Source: Candidatus Helarchaeota archaeon
Lineage (GTDB): Archaea > Asgardarchaeota > Lokiarchaeia > Helarchaeales > RDOG01
Direction of reading: 5' to 3'
NCBI GenBank assembly: GCA_019058315.1
Contig: JAHPZH010000001.1
Coordinates: 529,536-593,535 of the forward strand
DNA: 64,000 nucleotides
The translations under genes and the position numbers were made by a program. Below are positions 1 to 8,805 of the stretch, piece after piece (the stretch's first letter is position 1; every line of letters starts with the position of its first letter). The notes under the pieces are model-generated. The model had not been told where the DNA came from, did no database searches, and saw only the letters and a program-made list of their open reading frames with translations.

Positions 1-39
1 AGCTAAAAGTCCTAAAACGAATCCTGATGTGTTTTCCAT
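1..39 (-). CDS. N-terminus of a possible membrane protein, cut by the left edge
   Basis: On the minus strand an ATG at 39-37 opens a frame that stays open to base 1. The thirteen visible residues, MENTSGFVLGLLA, are a short polar start running into a hydrophobic stretch, as at the beginning of a transmembrane segment. A weak GGGAT ribosome-binding-like stretch lies just upstream. The product cannot be named from so little sequence, and the call rests on the start, composition and position only. Confidence 0.4.
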   Translation of the reverse strand, partial: MENTSGFVLGLLA

Positions 40-241
40 GACTATCCCAACTGTTATTAGTTAGTATATTCTAATATTAATTGGGACGAATTTAAATATT
101 TCTCTTTTTTTGAATATAGATTAACATTCTACTTATACGCAACTATAGATTTTTAAATAACTAGGATAATAAGAATTTAAAAGCAAATATCTGAAAAGTC
201 TACTCGTAATTATTTATTAATTTTCTATTTCAATAAGCTGA

Positions 242-1144
242 ATGATCATGGCAGAAAATGAGAAAAAAGAAGAAAATTCAGAAAAAGACATAACAAAACA
301 AGCTCGTGAAAATATACCTATAGAAGTTTGGAATACATTACCCGACCATATTAAAAAGGAAATTGACCCTAATTACGAACCACCGCCACCTGAACCCATA
401 TTCAAAGGTGTTTCCCCAGATCTAGCCGATTCCCTTAACCGTTTACGCGATGGATTTGAAAAAATTGGTCTCACTCTTATTGGTCGAATGGGTGAATTTG
501 CAACCACTCTTGAACGTGTCATGATGGCAGTGGCTCGAATAGATAAAGTCGAAAATCTGGTTTCAGAAATAAAATACTTTCTTAAGGGACTTCAAAAAAC
601 CCTTGATAATGTGGATTCGACTTTAAATAAATTGGATACGACTGTTATTGCATTTGAATTGGAGAATATTAAAAAAATGTTACAAAGTGGAATTCCAACT
701 GCATCAACTCCTGTGAATCCTCAACCTGTAAAAGTCAACCCCAAACCAGCTCCAGTAAGTATTAACGTAGAAAATTCTAAGACGGCAGAACCAGCTCCAA
801 AACCAGCAGCTCCAATACAAGCAGAAGCAGAAGTTATTAGTTCTGGAGATCTACCTCTTGAAAAACTTATAAAAGAAAAAACTACACCAAAAGAGAAGGT
901 CCAAAAAGTATTCGCTTTTATGAATAATTTACTTAATTCAGAGATATCTTATCCGATACTAGTAAAAAACCTTGAATTAACCCGGGATGCAATTTCACAA
1001 TGTTACAAATGGGTTCCTACATTGTATGATATCGGTAAATCCGTTAGAAAATATAAACCAAAAAAGGATCCTAAGTTATCTCCTGAAACTATAAATGAAA
1101 TTAGACAGAATCTTGAGCAATGGGAGAAAACGATTCTCGGTTAA
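242..1144 (+). CDS. Hypothetical protein with central coiled coil and Pro-rich linker
   Basis: This 300-residue protein belongs to no family I recognise. The N-terminus is highly charged and includes a run of prolines around residues 47-51. Residues about 90-150 have heptad-like spacing and are probably a coiled coil. A Pro/Ala/Lys-rich linker follows at about 155-200, then a conserved-looking helical C-terminal domain of about 90 residues. There is no signal peptide or membrane segment, so it is probably cytoplasmic. Two ATG codons (242 and 248) lie close together with no clear ribosome-binding site to choose between them. A TTTAAATA box near 151-160 could be its promoter. Confidence 0.75.
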   Translation: MIMAENEKKEENSEKDITKQARENIPIEVWNTLPDHIKKEIDPNYEPPPPEPIFKGVSPDLADSLNRLRDGFEKIGLTLIGRMGEFATTLERVMMAVARIDKVENLVSEIKYFLKGLQKTLDNVDSTLNKLDTTVIAFELENIKKMLQSGIPTASTPVNPQPVKVNPKPAPVSINVENSKTAEPAPKPAAPIQAEAEVISSGDLPLEKLIKEKTTPKEKVQKVFAFMNNLLNSEISYPILVKNLELTRDAISQCYKWVPTLYDIGKSVRKYKPKKDPKLSPETINEIRQNLEQWEKTILG

Positions 1145-1300
1145 TTAAATATTTTTATACCTTACTTTTATTAATTAGTCCCATATGACAACTAACATAA
1201 TTAAATATTAGGAAAATTTCATATGTTTTTTTTCCAAAGAGAATAAAAAATTTAAATTGGTAGGCATAACCCTGAAAAAAATTAAGGATTGGTTACTTCA

Positions 1301-1957
1301 TTGAGTGATAAAAAGGACCAGGAAAAAATTAGCCATTATGGAAAAGGACTTGCAATGTTCACTTTAGGAAAATATCAGGAAGCAATTGAATGCTTTGAGG
1401 AATTATTAAAAATTGATCCTAAAAGAAAGTTCGCTTGGTTTAATTTGGGACTTAGTTATTTAAAATTAAACAAATTTGAGAAAGCTATAGAATCTTTTAA
1501 AAGACTTCTTAAAATTGACAATAGAGACATTGATGGTTGGGTTAATATGGGTTTGGCATATGGAAATCTAGATAATTATCAAAAAGAAATCGAATGCTAT
1601 CAAGAAGCAATTAAAATAGACCCAGAACATAAAACTGCTTTGTATAATATGGGACATGCCTATGAAAATTCTGATTTTCCTAAGGCAATTGAGTATTATA
1701 AAAAAGTAGTTGCTATTGATCCCAAATATGTTGATGCATGGTTTAATATGAGTATACTAAATTATCATTTGAAAAATTATAATGAATCTATTAATTGTCT
1801 TGAAAACGTTATTAAATTAAATCCAAAAGAAGATGGAGCTTTTATTACCTTGGCAGCTAATCATATTAAATTAAAAAATTATCAGAAAGCATTAGAAAAT
1901 TTTGAAAAGGCTATAGAGATTAATCCTAATTTAAAATGGGCTGAGCGGATTAAATAG
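1301..1957 (+). CDS. Tetratricopeptide repeat (TPR) protein
   Basis: The protein consists of about six consecutive 34-residue TPR units with the usual pattern of paired helices, for example WFNLGLSYLKLNKFEKAIES and WVNMGLAYGNLDNYQKEIEC, each unit ending in an IDP-like turn. TPR arrays bind partner proteins, and no enzymatic domain is present, so this is probably a scaffold or adaptor. In-frame TTG codons occur at 1289 and 1301. The later one is preferred because the AAGGA at 1284-1288 abuts the first and is better spaced from the second. It is a single gene with no close same-strand partner. Confidence 0.85.
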   Translation: MSDKKDQEKISHYGKGLAMFTLGKYQEAIECFEELLKIDPKRKFAWFNLGLSYLKLNKFEKAIESFKRLLKIDNRDIDGWVNMGLAYGNLDNYQKEIECYQEAIKIDPEHKTALYNMGHAYENSDFPKAIEYYKKVVAIDPKYVDAWFNMSILNYHLKNYNESINCLENVIKLNPKEDGAFITLAANHIKLKNYQKALENFEKAIEINPNLKWAERIK

Positions 1958-2152
1958 TTTTTTGGAGCAGATTTTCTTTAAATTATAGGTCTTTTAACTT
2001 TTATAAGATTAAAAAAAAAATTTCGAAATATAACCAATCTTTTCCTTACAAATTCATTAAAAATTTAGTTATATCTTTAAAAAAAACTTTTTTGGAAAGG
2101 ATTTTAGGTAAAACGAAAAATTATCGCATTAAATTCAATGTTAGTGATAATT

Positions 2153-2659
2153 ATGGGAAGTTATTATATTTTAGAAATTGAAGTTAGCCCAGGTGGGGCT
2201 AGAAAAGATGATTATTATGTTCTCAATAATCTTGAAGATATAAAAAAGGCATTAGAAAAAGATTTTTCCGAGCAAGGAGAGATTTATTTATTGACTTGGT
2301 ATGGAGAAGATGTAAATTTAATGATTTGTAAAGATAATGCTGTTATGAAAACCATAAATTTACTTCCTTTTATTAAAGTGAGACTTGATGGATATCCAGA
2401 AATCAGTTTTAATAATGACGGAAAATTAATCGGATTTAATTTTGAGAAAGATGATAAAGAAAATGAGGAAGAGGATAGATTATCTTATAAACTCTTTTTA
2501 AATAAAATTAAGAAGGTTGAAGTAATTATCGATTGGAATAGTATGAAAATCCCGAAATTAGAGGGTGAAATCATTGAAAAAGGAGAACCAGTTAAAATTT
2601 ATCTTCCCCGTTGGTCTGAAATGTTTGAATTAGATTATGGCTACAATAATCTTGCTTAA
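2153..2659 (+). CDS. Hypothetical small cytoplasmic protein
   Basis: A soluble, acidic protein of about 168 residues that I cannot assign. It starts with a beta-rich segment (MGSYYILEIEVSPGGARKDD) and has alternating strands and helices with no cysteine cluster or membrane segment. An upstream in-frame ATG at 2138 is possible. The ATG at 2153 is preferred because GTGAT, complementary to the 16S tail, lies a few bases before it. The gene stands alone on the plus strand, ahead of a convergent coiled-coil gene. Confidence 0.7.
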   Translation: MGSYYILEIEVSPGGARKDDYYVLNNLEDIKKALEKDFSEQGEIYLLTWYGEDVNLMICKDNAVMKTINLLPFIKVRLDGYPEISFNNDGKLIGFNFEKDDKENEEEDRLSYKLFLNKIKKVEVIIDWNSMKIPKLEGEIIEKGEPVKIYLPRWSEMFELDYGYNNLA

Positions 2660-2929
2660 AAAAGTATCGGAAAGGTAGAGGTTGACTTTTCCATCCTTTA
2701 CTTCTTGACAATATTTAATTACTTGTGCATTTTATATCCAATTCCTTTATCTTTATGATTTAATTATCCTGAAATATTAATTGCTATAGTATCGAGTAAT
2801 TTGGTTTCAGATATTGTTGAATTAATTAAAAATAAGAAATGTAGAATAATTCGAATTTAACGAAATATAACTAATATTATATTCTATTTAATAATACCAA
2901 GAAAACTCTTATTTTAAATAAAAAACTTA

Positions 2930-3871
2930 TTATCGTAATTGTACTATATAAACGGGGATATCCTTACCTACCGAATCATTTTCTTTAATTTTTTGTTGCA
3001 ATTCTTCATTTTCTTCTTTTAAAGTAGATATATCTTTTTGCAACTTTGAAAGTTCTGATTTATCTGCTTTCTTTAATTCTTCATTTTTCTTTAGAAGTTC
3101 TTCTATTTTTTGTTCTTTTTCCTCCAGCCTTTTTTGTATAGGTTTTATTTCATCATAATCACTGATTTTTTCTTTTAATTTTAGTCTTAATTCTGCAATT
3201 TTTGCTTCTTTTAATGCAATTTCTTTCGATAACGCTTCAAGAGCTTCTTTATTTATTATATTTTCTTGCTTTTGGGAAGCAATTTCCTCTAATTCTTCAA
3301 GTTTTTGTTTGAGTAAATCATTATCTTGCTTAAGCTTATTATGTTCATGTTCAAGATCTGAAAAATCTTGTTCTTTTTTATCAATTTGTTGTTTTAAATC
3401 ATTTTTTTTGCTTTCAAATTCTTTTTCTTTAATTTTTAATTGATTTCTATTTTCTGTAAGGTCATTCTTTAAAAAATGAATTTCCGCATCTTTTTCAGAA
3501 TTTTCTTGTTCCATTTTTTCTAATGCTACCTTTTTTTCTTCAAGGATTTTTGATAATTCTTTAATCTGCTCTAGGTTTATTTGATCAATTTTGCCCAGCT
3601 CTATATTTTTTGTCCTTTGTTTATATGTATTCTTTTTTTGTTCTGCCTTTAATTTTTTCATTAATCTATTTTGTTCTTTTATTGACTGGACTGCCTGATA
3701 TTCCGCCATTTTTTTCTCTTTTTTGAGGGTTAAAATTTCTTTTTCAAGCTTAATATTTCTATCAAACCTTTCAGCTTTCTCTTGTTCTAAATTAGAAATC
3801 TGCAATACCAATTCTTTAATCCGAGCTTCAAGCTCTTTTTTACTTAATTTTTTTAGTTCTTTTTGTTCCAT
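2930..3871 (-). CDS. Long coiled-coil protein
   Basis: Almost all of the 313 residues are Glu, Lys, Leu, Gln, Asp and Asn in heptad-like order, predicting one long parallel coiled coil from about residue 5 to 300. Only the last ten residues (ending IPVYIVQLR) depart from this pattern and could be a binding tail. There is no globular domain, signal or membrane segment. Such proteins act as cytoskeletal or scaffold rods, but sequence alone cannot show the partner, and similarity to SMC or myosin rods would reflect composition rather than ancestry. Confidence is high that it is coding and low for any role. Confidence 0.8.
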   Translation of the reverse strand: MEQKELKKLSKKELEARIKELVLQISNLEQEKAERFDRNIKLEKEILTLKKEKKMAEYQAVQSIKEQNRLMKKLKAEQKKNTYKQRTKNIELGKIDQINLEQIKELSKILEEKKVALEKMEQENSEKDAEIHFLKNDLTENRNQLKIKEKEFESKKNDLKQQIDKKEQDFSDLEHEHNKLKQDNDLLKQKLEELEEIASQKQENIINKEALEALSKEIALKEAKIAELRLKLKEKISDYDEIKPIQKRLEEKEQKIEELLKKNEELKKADKSELSKLQKDISTLKEENEELQQKIKENDSVGKDIPVYIVQLR

Positions 3872-4056
3872 AAAAAACCCTCAAAATATTGAAATTAATA
3901 ATATATAATCTAAAACCTATGTGAATATATACAAAATTCGATATTTTAAACTTTAATAATATTTAGGTATTCATAAATAAATATTCAATTTCATAAAGTC
4001 GAAGATTTATCGCAACTGTTAAAAATTAAGGAATATTGGATTGGTTGTAAATTATA

Positions 4057-5265
4057 TCAATCTTTTTTAAGAATACTTTTAATTAAATTTAATATTCTTG
4101 TTATTAATTCTGGTGGGATATCGTCTACACCCTCTTCTGTCAAAGCTAACTTTATTAACTTTTGTACATCTGGGTTTGAATTAGCCAAATTAATCAGAGC
4201 ATTAACTGTATTATTAAGATCATCCATTAACAAATCTCTAAATACCTTATGTGCTGAAAAAATTGTGAATAAATTTTCCTTTCGTAATTTTTTCTTATAA
4301 TTTTTTAAAATGCTTATTGAATAATCTCCCTTTTCAATAGCTTGAATTGCAGTTTCTGCAGCTAGCTTTCCTGAAGTCATTCCATAGCTGATTCCTTCTC
4401 CTATAATTGGAGAAACAAATCCCACAGCATCTCCAACTCCCATAAAACCGTTCGTGAATAATTTTTTAGAAATCCCTTGAATAGGAATTGGAAAATTGCT
4501 TTTCCATATTATATCTTGTTCTTTAAATTGTTTTTTTATTCGAGGCCATTTTAAAAATTTATGAAGATACTCCATAGGATTTCCTTTGGTTTTAAAAAGC
4601 CCCAGACCTACATTGGCAAGATCTTCAGAAAATGGAAAGACCCATGCATAAGCATTAGGAGCAATCTCATTGGATAAATAAAATAAATTAATAGAATTTT
4701 CACCATCAAGCCCTATATAACCTTTTACGAATACAACAGCACAAAATCCAAGTTGTTCTCTTTCCCATTTATTTCGAATTCCAGATTTTGGAACAATTTT
4801 TGATCCTACTCCATCGGCTGCAATCGTTATATTAGATCTGAACTCCCTAATCCCATCAGGCGTTTTAACAACTACACCTTTCACAAAGTCGTTTTCGATA
4901 ATTAAATCTTTCACAAAAGATTCTTCTATTATTTCTGCTCCACTATCTATCGCTCTATCTGCTAGAAATTTGTCAAAGATAGAACGCTTAACATTCCATC
5001 CAAAATTCGGTTCTGATTTTATAACAAAACTTTTATTGTTAGGTGCAATCATCATATTCCCAAGTATTTTCCTTTCCGCTACATTATTAGGTGGAATATT
5101 AAATTCATCCCACACATGCTTAGGAACACTTCCCCCACATGGTTTTTCCCAACGAGGAACTAATTTATGCCTTTCAAAAATAAGTACTTTCAAACCAGCA
5201 CGTGCCGCGGTTTCGCCTGCTATTGATCCCGAAGGACCAGATCCACTAATAATAACATCAAACAT
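4057..5265 (-). CDS. Geranylgeranyl-reductase-family FAD-dependent oxidoreductase
   Basis: This 402-residue flavoprotein begins with a Rossmann dinucleotide-binding motif (SGSGPSGSIAGETAA) at residues about 7-21. It has the KPCGG signature of the family near residue 42 and the second FAD motif, GDAVGFVSPIIGEGISYG, near residue 280. Relatives hydrogenate the geranylgeranyl chains of archaeal ether lipids or of isoprenoid quinone or chlorophyll precursors. Lipid saturation is the likeliest role here, but the substrate is inferred. It is the last gene of a four-gene operon: its ATG directly follows the stop of the FmdE-like gene. A second flavoprotein with similar features lies at 45625-46608. 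Confidence 0.88.
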   Translation of the reverse strand: MFDVIISGSGPSGSIAGETAARAGLKVLIFERHKLVPRWEKPCGGSVPKHVWDEFNIPPNNVAERKILGNMMIAPNNKSFVIKSEPNFGWNVKRSIFDKFLADRAIDSGAEIIEESFVKDLIIENDFVKGVVVKTPDGIREFRSNITIAADGVGSKIVPKSGIRNKWEREQLGFCAVVFVKGYIGLDGENSINLFYLSNEIAPNAYAWVFPFSEDLANVGLGLFKTKGNPMEYLHKFLKWPRIKKQFKEQDIIWKSNFPIPIQGISKKLFTNGFMGVGDAVGFVSPIIGEGISYGMTSGKLAAETAIQAIEKGDYSISILKNYKKKLRKENLFTIFSAHKVFRDLLMDDLNNTVNALINLANSNPDVQKLIKLALTEEGVDDIPPELITRILNLIKSILKKD

Positions 5266-5694
5266 TTAAACTATCTCTTTAATTTCTATTTCAAATAATT
5301 CTAAATCCTTTAAATTTTTTATATCTTCTGAAAATTTAATCATTTCTGGACTATCTCTTTTTAATTTCAATGAAATGATTTTGTTAATAATCTCCTCTTT
5401 TACTCTAATTTTTATCTTATCTGTTTCGGTTTCAAATATCGCTTCTAATATATCACTTTCTAACACACTAATATTATTCTTTCCTAAAGTACATAAAGAG
5501 GAAACTTGAATTCCATCTATTATACAAGAATATGGAGTTCTTAATTTAGTTTTTACAATCGCTTTTATAGAATGTATTTCTTTAGGTTTTAATTTTTCCC
5601 GTGCCAATAACCCAATTCTCAAACCAATTATCAAAAAGGGACCTAAATGTCCGTGAAATGCAGTTGCTCTTTTAATTAAATCATCAGTAATCAT
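5266..5694 (-). CDS. FmdE-like domain protein
   Basis: The sequence ATAFHGHLGPFLIIGLRIGL near residue 10 matches the start of the FmdE domain, first named from formylmethanofuran dehydrogenase gene clusters and found in many proteins of uncertain metal-binding role. In most members the motif reads FHGHLCP. Here the cysteine is replaced by glycine, so the usual metal site may be changed. Two other cysteines (near residues 57 and 68) remain. The protein is 142 residues with no second domain. It begins one base after the tgt stop codon and ends next to the start of the flavoprotein gene, so it is translationally linked to both. No methanogenesis gene is nearby. Confidence 0.75.
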   Translation of the reverse strand: MITDDLIKRATAFHGHLGPFLIIGLRIGLLAREKLKPKEIHSIKAIVKTKLRTPYSCIIDGIQVSSLCTLGKNNISVLESDILEAIFETETDKIKIRVKEEIINKIISLKLKRDSPEMIKFSEDIKNLKDLELFEIEIKEIV

Positions 5695-5695
5695 A

Positions 5696-6838
<1,143 letters not shown>

Positions 6839-7219
6839 TTAGATTCCCTCAATAGCCCTTTCTATATCATCGCCTTCATTTTTATCCCAAAATCTTCTAA
6901 CAGAAGTAGAAATTCCACCTCGAACAGCAACCTCCAATTCAATAAATATCCAATTTGGTTCTATTACAGCTTTGAGGTCTTCAATTATTTTATTTATTAA
7001 TTCTTCATGATAAATTCCTTCATTTCTATAGCTCGTCAGATATAATTTTAAAGACTTTAACTCAACGATTTTCTCATCAGGTTCATAAAGTAATCTAAGT
7101 GTATAGAAATCAGGTAATTCAGTTGTTGGACAAACTGCAGTCAATTCTGGATATACATGTTCACAAACAAATTTTTTTCCTTTATTCTTATTTTCAAAAG
7201 TTTCAAGTAAATCTCTCAT
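6839..7219 (-). CDS. queF: NADPH-dependent preQ0 reductase QueF (type I)
   Basis: QueF reduces the nitrile of preQ0 to the aminomethyl group of preQ1. The 126-residue length is that of the single-domain (type I) enzyme. Cys30 in VCPTTELPDF would form the thioimide with the nitrile, Asp37 is the general acid, and His71-Glu72 contacts the base. The NADPH-binding motif ELKSLKLY (53-60) is intact. That matters because the archaeal QueF-like amidinotransferases that finish archaeosine are reported to lack it. As first gene of the operon with tgt it supports preQ1 synthesis. The ATG at 7219 is the only good start. Confidence 0.9.
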   Translation of the reverse strand: MRDLLETFENKNKGKKFVCEHVYPELTAVCPTTELPDFYTLRLLYEPDEKIVELKSLKLYLTSYRNEGIYHEELINKIIEDLKAVIEPNWIFIELEVAVRGGISTSVRRFWDKNEGDDIERAIEGI

Positions 7220-7349
7220 CTTTTTAACTTCTATAAATTTGTCATTTTAGTAATATTAAGAATCAGTTTAATTAAATATGAAATAATTAATTAAAATATT
7301 AATATTTTCAGCACTTTGAAATTGAATTATTTGAAAAATATAAAAAAGG

Positions 7350-7997
7350 GTGCTTAAAATAAATTCTGACGAAAATCTCGGAAAAGTTACAATTGAAAAA
7401 TCAGCACTTCAAAATGCATTAAGTCATGTAGCAGAATATGGAAATTTTAGGCTTCCTCGCCGTAAATGGAAGGAAGTGTACGGGTTACTAATTGGAAAGT
7501 TAAAAAATAATAATTTAATTGTAAATAATGCATTTCCAATGACTCATGGTAGTTCGATATTTGTTGAATTTGAAAAAGAACATTACATTCTTGCAGCAGA
7601 AATTAATGAGATTATTGCTGAAAATGGTGATTTTTTTGTTGGCTGGTATCATTCACATCCTGGTTTAGGATTTTTCTTATCAGGAACCGATGTTTTAACT
7701 CAATTAGGATTTCAAGACGTAAATCCTCATGCAATAGCAATTGTTTTTGATCATAAAGAATTAGAAAGGGAAAATGAAACATTTACAATCTTCCGTTTAC
7801 ATAATACGTCGGAAGGAATTTTATCTAATTACTATGTTGTAGATTATGAACTCAATGGTTTAGAGAATGAATCAGAGTTAGAATTTATAGAAAAAATATA
7901 TTATAAAATAACTCATTCTTTAGAAACTAAAAAAATCAGAAAAGTAGAAAGCACAGCAAGGAATAATATTGAAAAATGGCTTAAGTTAGAAGATTAA
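7350..7997 (+). CDS. JAMM/MPN-domain metalloprotease (Rpn11/CSN5-like)
   Basis: JAMM proteases cut isopeptide bonds after ubiquitin or ubiquitin-like proteins. The complete zinc motif is present: Glu42 in KEVYGLLIGK, then His101, His103, Ser111 and Asp114 in HSHPGLGFFLSGTD. A short C-terminal extension of about 60 charged residues follows. It is closely similar to the JAMM core of the fusion protein at 54480-56123, so the two are paralogues. No ubiquitin, E1 or E2 gene is in the window. The start is uncertain: a GTG at 7350 lies inside the AAGGGTG ribosome-binding sequence, and the next suitably spaced codon is an ATA at 7359. Confidence 0.88.
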   Translation: MLKINSDENLGKVTIEKSALQNALSHVAEYGNFRLPRRKWKEVYGLLIGKLKNNNLIVNNAFPMTHGSSIFVEFEKEHYILAAEINEIIAENGDFFVGWYHSHPGLGFFLSGTDVLTQLGFQDVNPHAIAIVFDHKELERENETFTIFRLHNTSEGILSNYYVVDYELNGLENESELEFIEKIYYKITHSLETKKIRKVESTARNNIEKWLKLED

Positions 7998-8055
7998 AAT
8001 AAAAAGTATTATAAATTTATAGATTTATTCTTAAGCTGGGATTTTATTTAAAAAT

Positions 8056-8613
8056 CTATTCTATTGGAGTCCCGCATTTTGGGCAGATCTCAGCATCATA
8101 ATCAACTTCTGCCCCACAATTAGGACAATTAACTCCAAGGACTGAAAATACTTCATCTAATTCTGATGATGTTTCGACAGATTGTGTTGGTGTAGGATGG
8201 GATGGTAGATTTTGTCCAAAAGATATAACGGGTTCTGTTGTTGTGGTCTCAGTTGTAATTTCTTGTTGTATATTACTCTGATCTTTTATTTCAGCAGGTT
8301 TAGTAACTGCAGTTGAATATGCTGACCAAAATGAATCAGGTTGACTAGTTGGCTTTTTCATTTTTATTGTTGGTTTAGGTCCTGCTTGTGGTGTTATTGG
8401 GGTAGGTAGGGCACCAGTTTTTTGAAAATCATCAACTTGTTTCAATAAAGTTGCCATTTTTGCACCCAGATCCATTTCATCTATAGGATGGTCTTTTAAT
8501 GAATATTTATGTCCAACAATATCCCGAATATAGTCTGTGATGACGGCTGAAGTTACTTTCTTGAGTTTCACAACCTTAAGGACCTTATTATTGGTATTAT
8601 CTATTACTCTCAT
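8056..8613 (-). CDS. Zinc-ribbon protein with unstructured linker
   Basis: The protein ends in a four-cysteine zinc ribbon, CPNCGAEVDYDAEICPKCG, and has an N-terminal basic domain of about 70 residues. A Thr/Pro/Ser-rich linker joins them, an arrangement common in archaeal proteins of unknown function. I cannot name the N-terminal domain. The ATG at 8613 has no ribosome-binding site. The frame remains open upstream to about 8721, with coding-like content including GCPCSFQIAS, and a perfect GGAGG at 8715-8711 stands seven bases before an ACG at 8703. The real start may therefore be upstream. Convergent with the JAMM gene. Confidence 0.78.
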   Translation of the reverse strand: MRVIDNTNNKVLKVVKLKKVTSAVITDYIRDIVGHKYSLKDHPIDEMDLGAKMATLLKQVDDFQKTGALPTPITPQAGPKPTIKMKKPTSQPDSFWSAYSTAVTKPAEIKDQSNIQQEITTETTTTEPVISFGQNLPSHPTPTQSVETSSELDEVFSVLGVNCPNCGAEVDYDAEICPKCGTPIE

Positions 8614-8805
8614 AGCCCACTTTTTTCTAACTGATGCTATTTGAAAACTACATGGGCATCCTTTGATTGGGATCTTTTCTGTAATAAATTCTGTCTGTGC
8701 CGTATGGAATCCTCCAACTAGTTATACAATAAATTTGAAAATATTAATTAATAAGAATTTTTGTGTTTATTTAACAACTTTTTAATTTATAAGGGTATTT
8801 TCACG

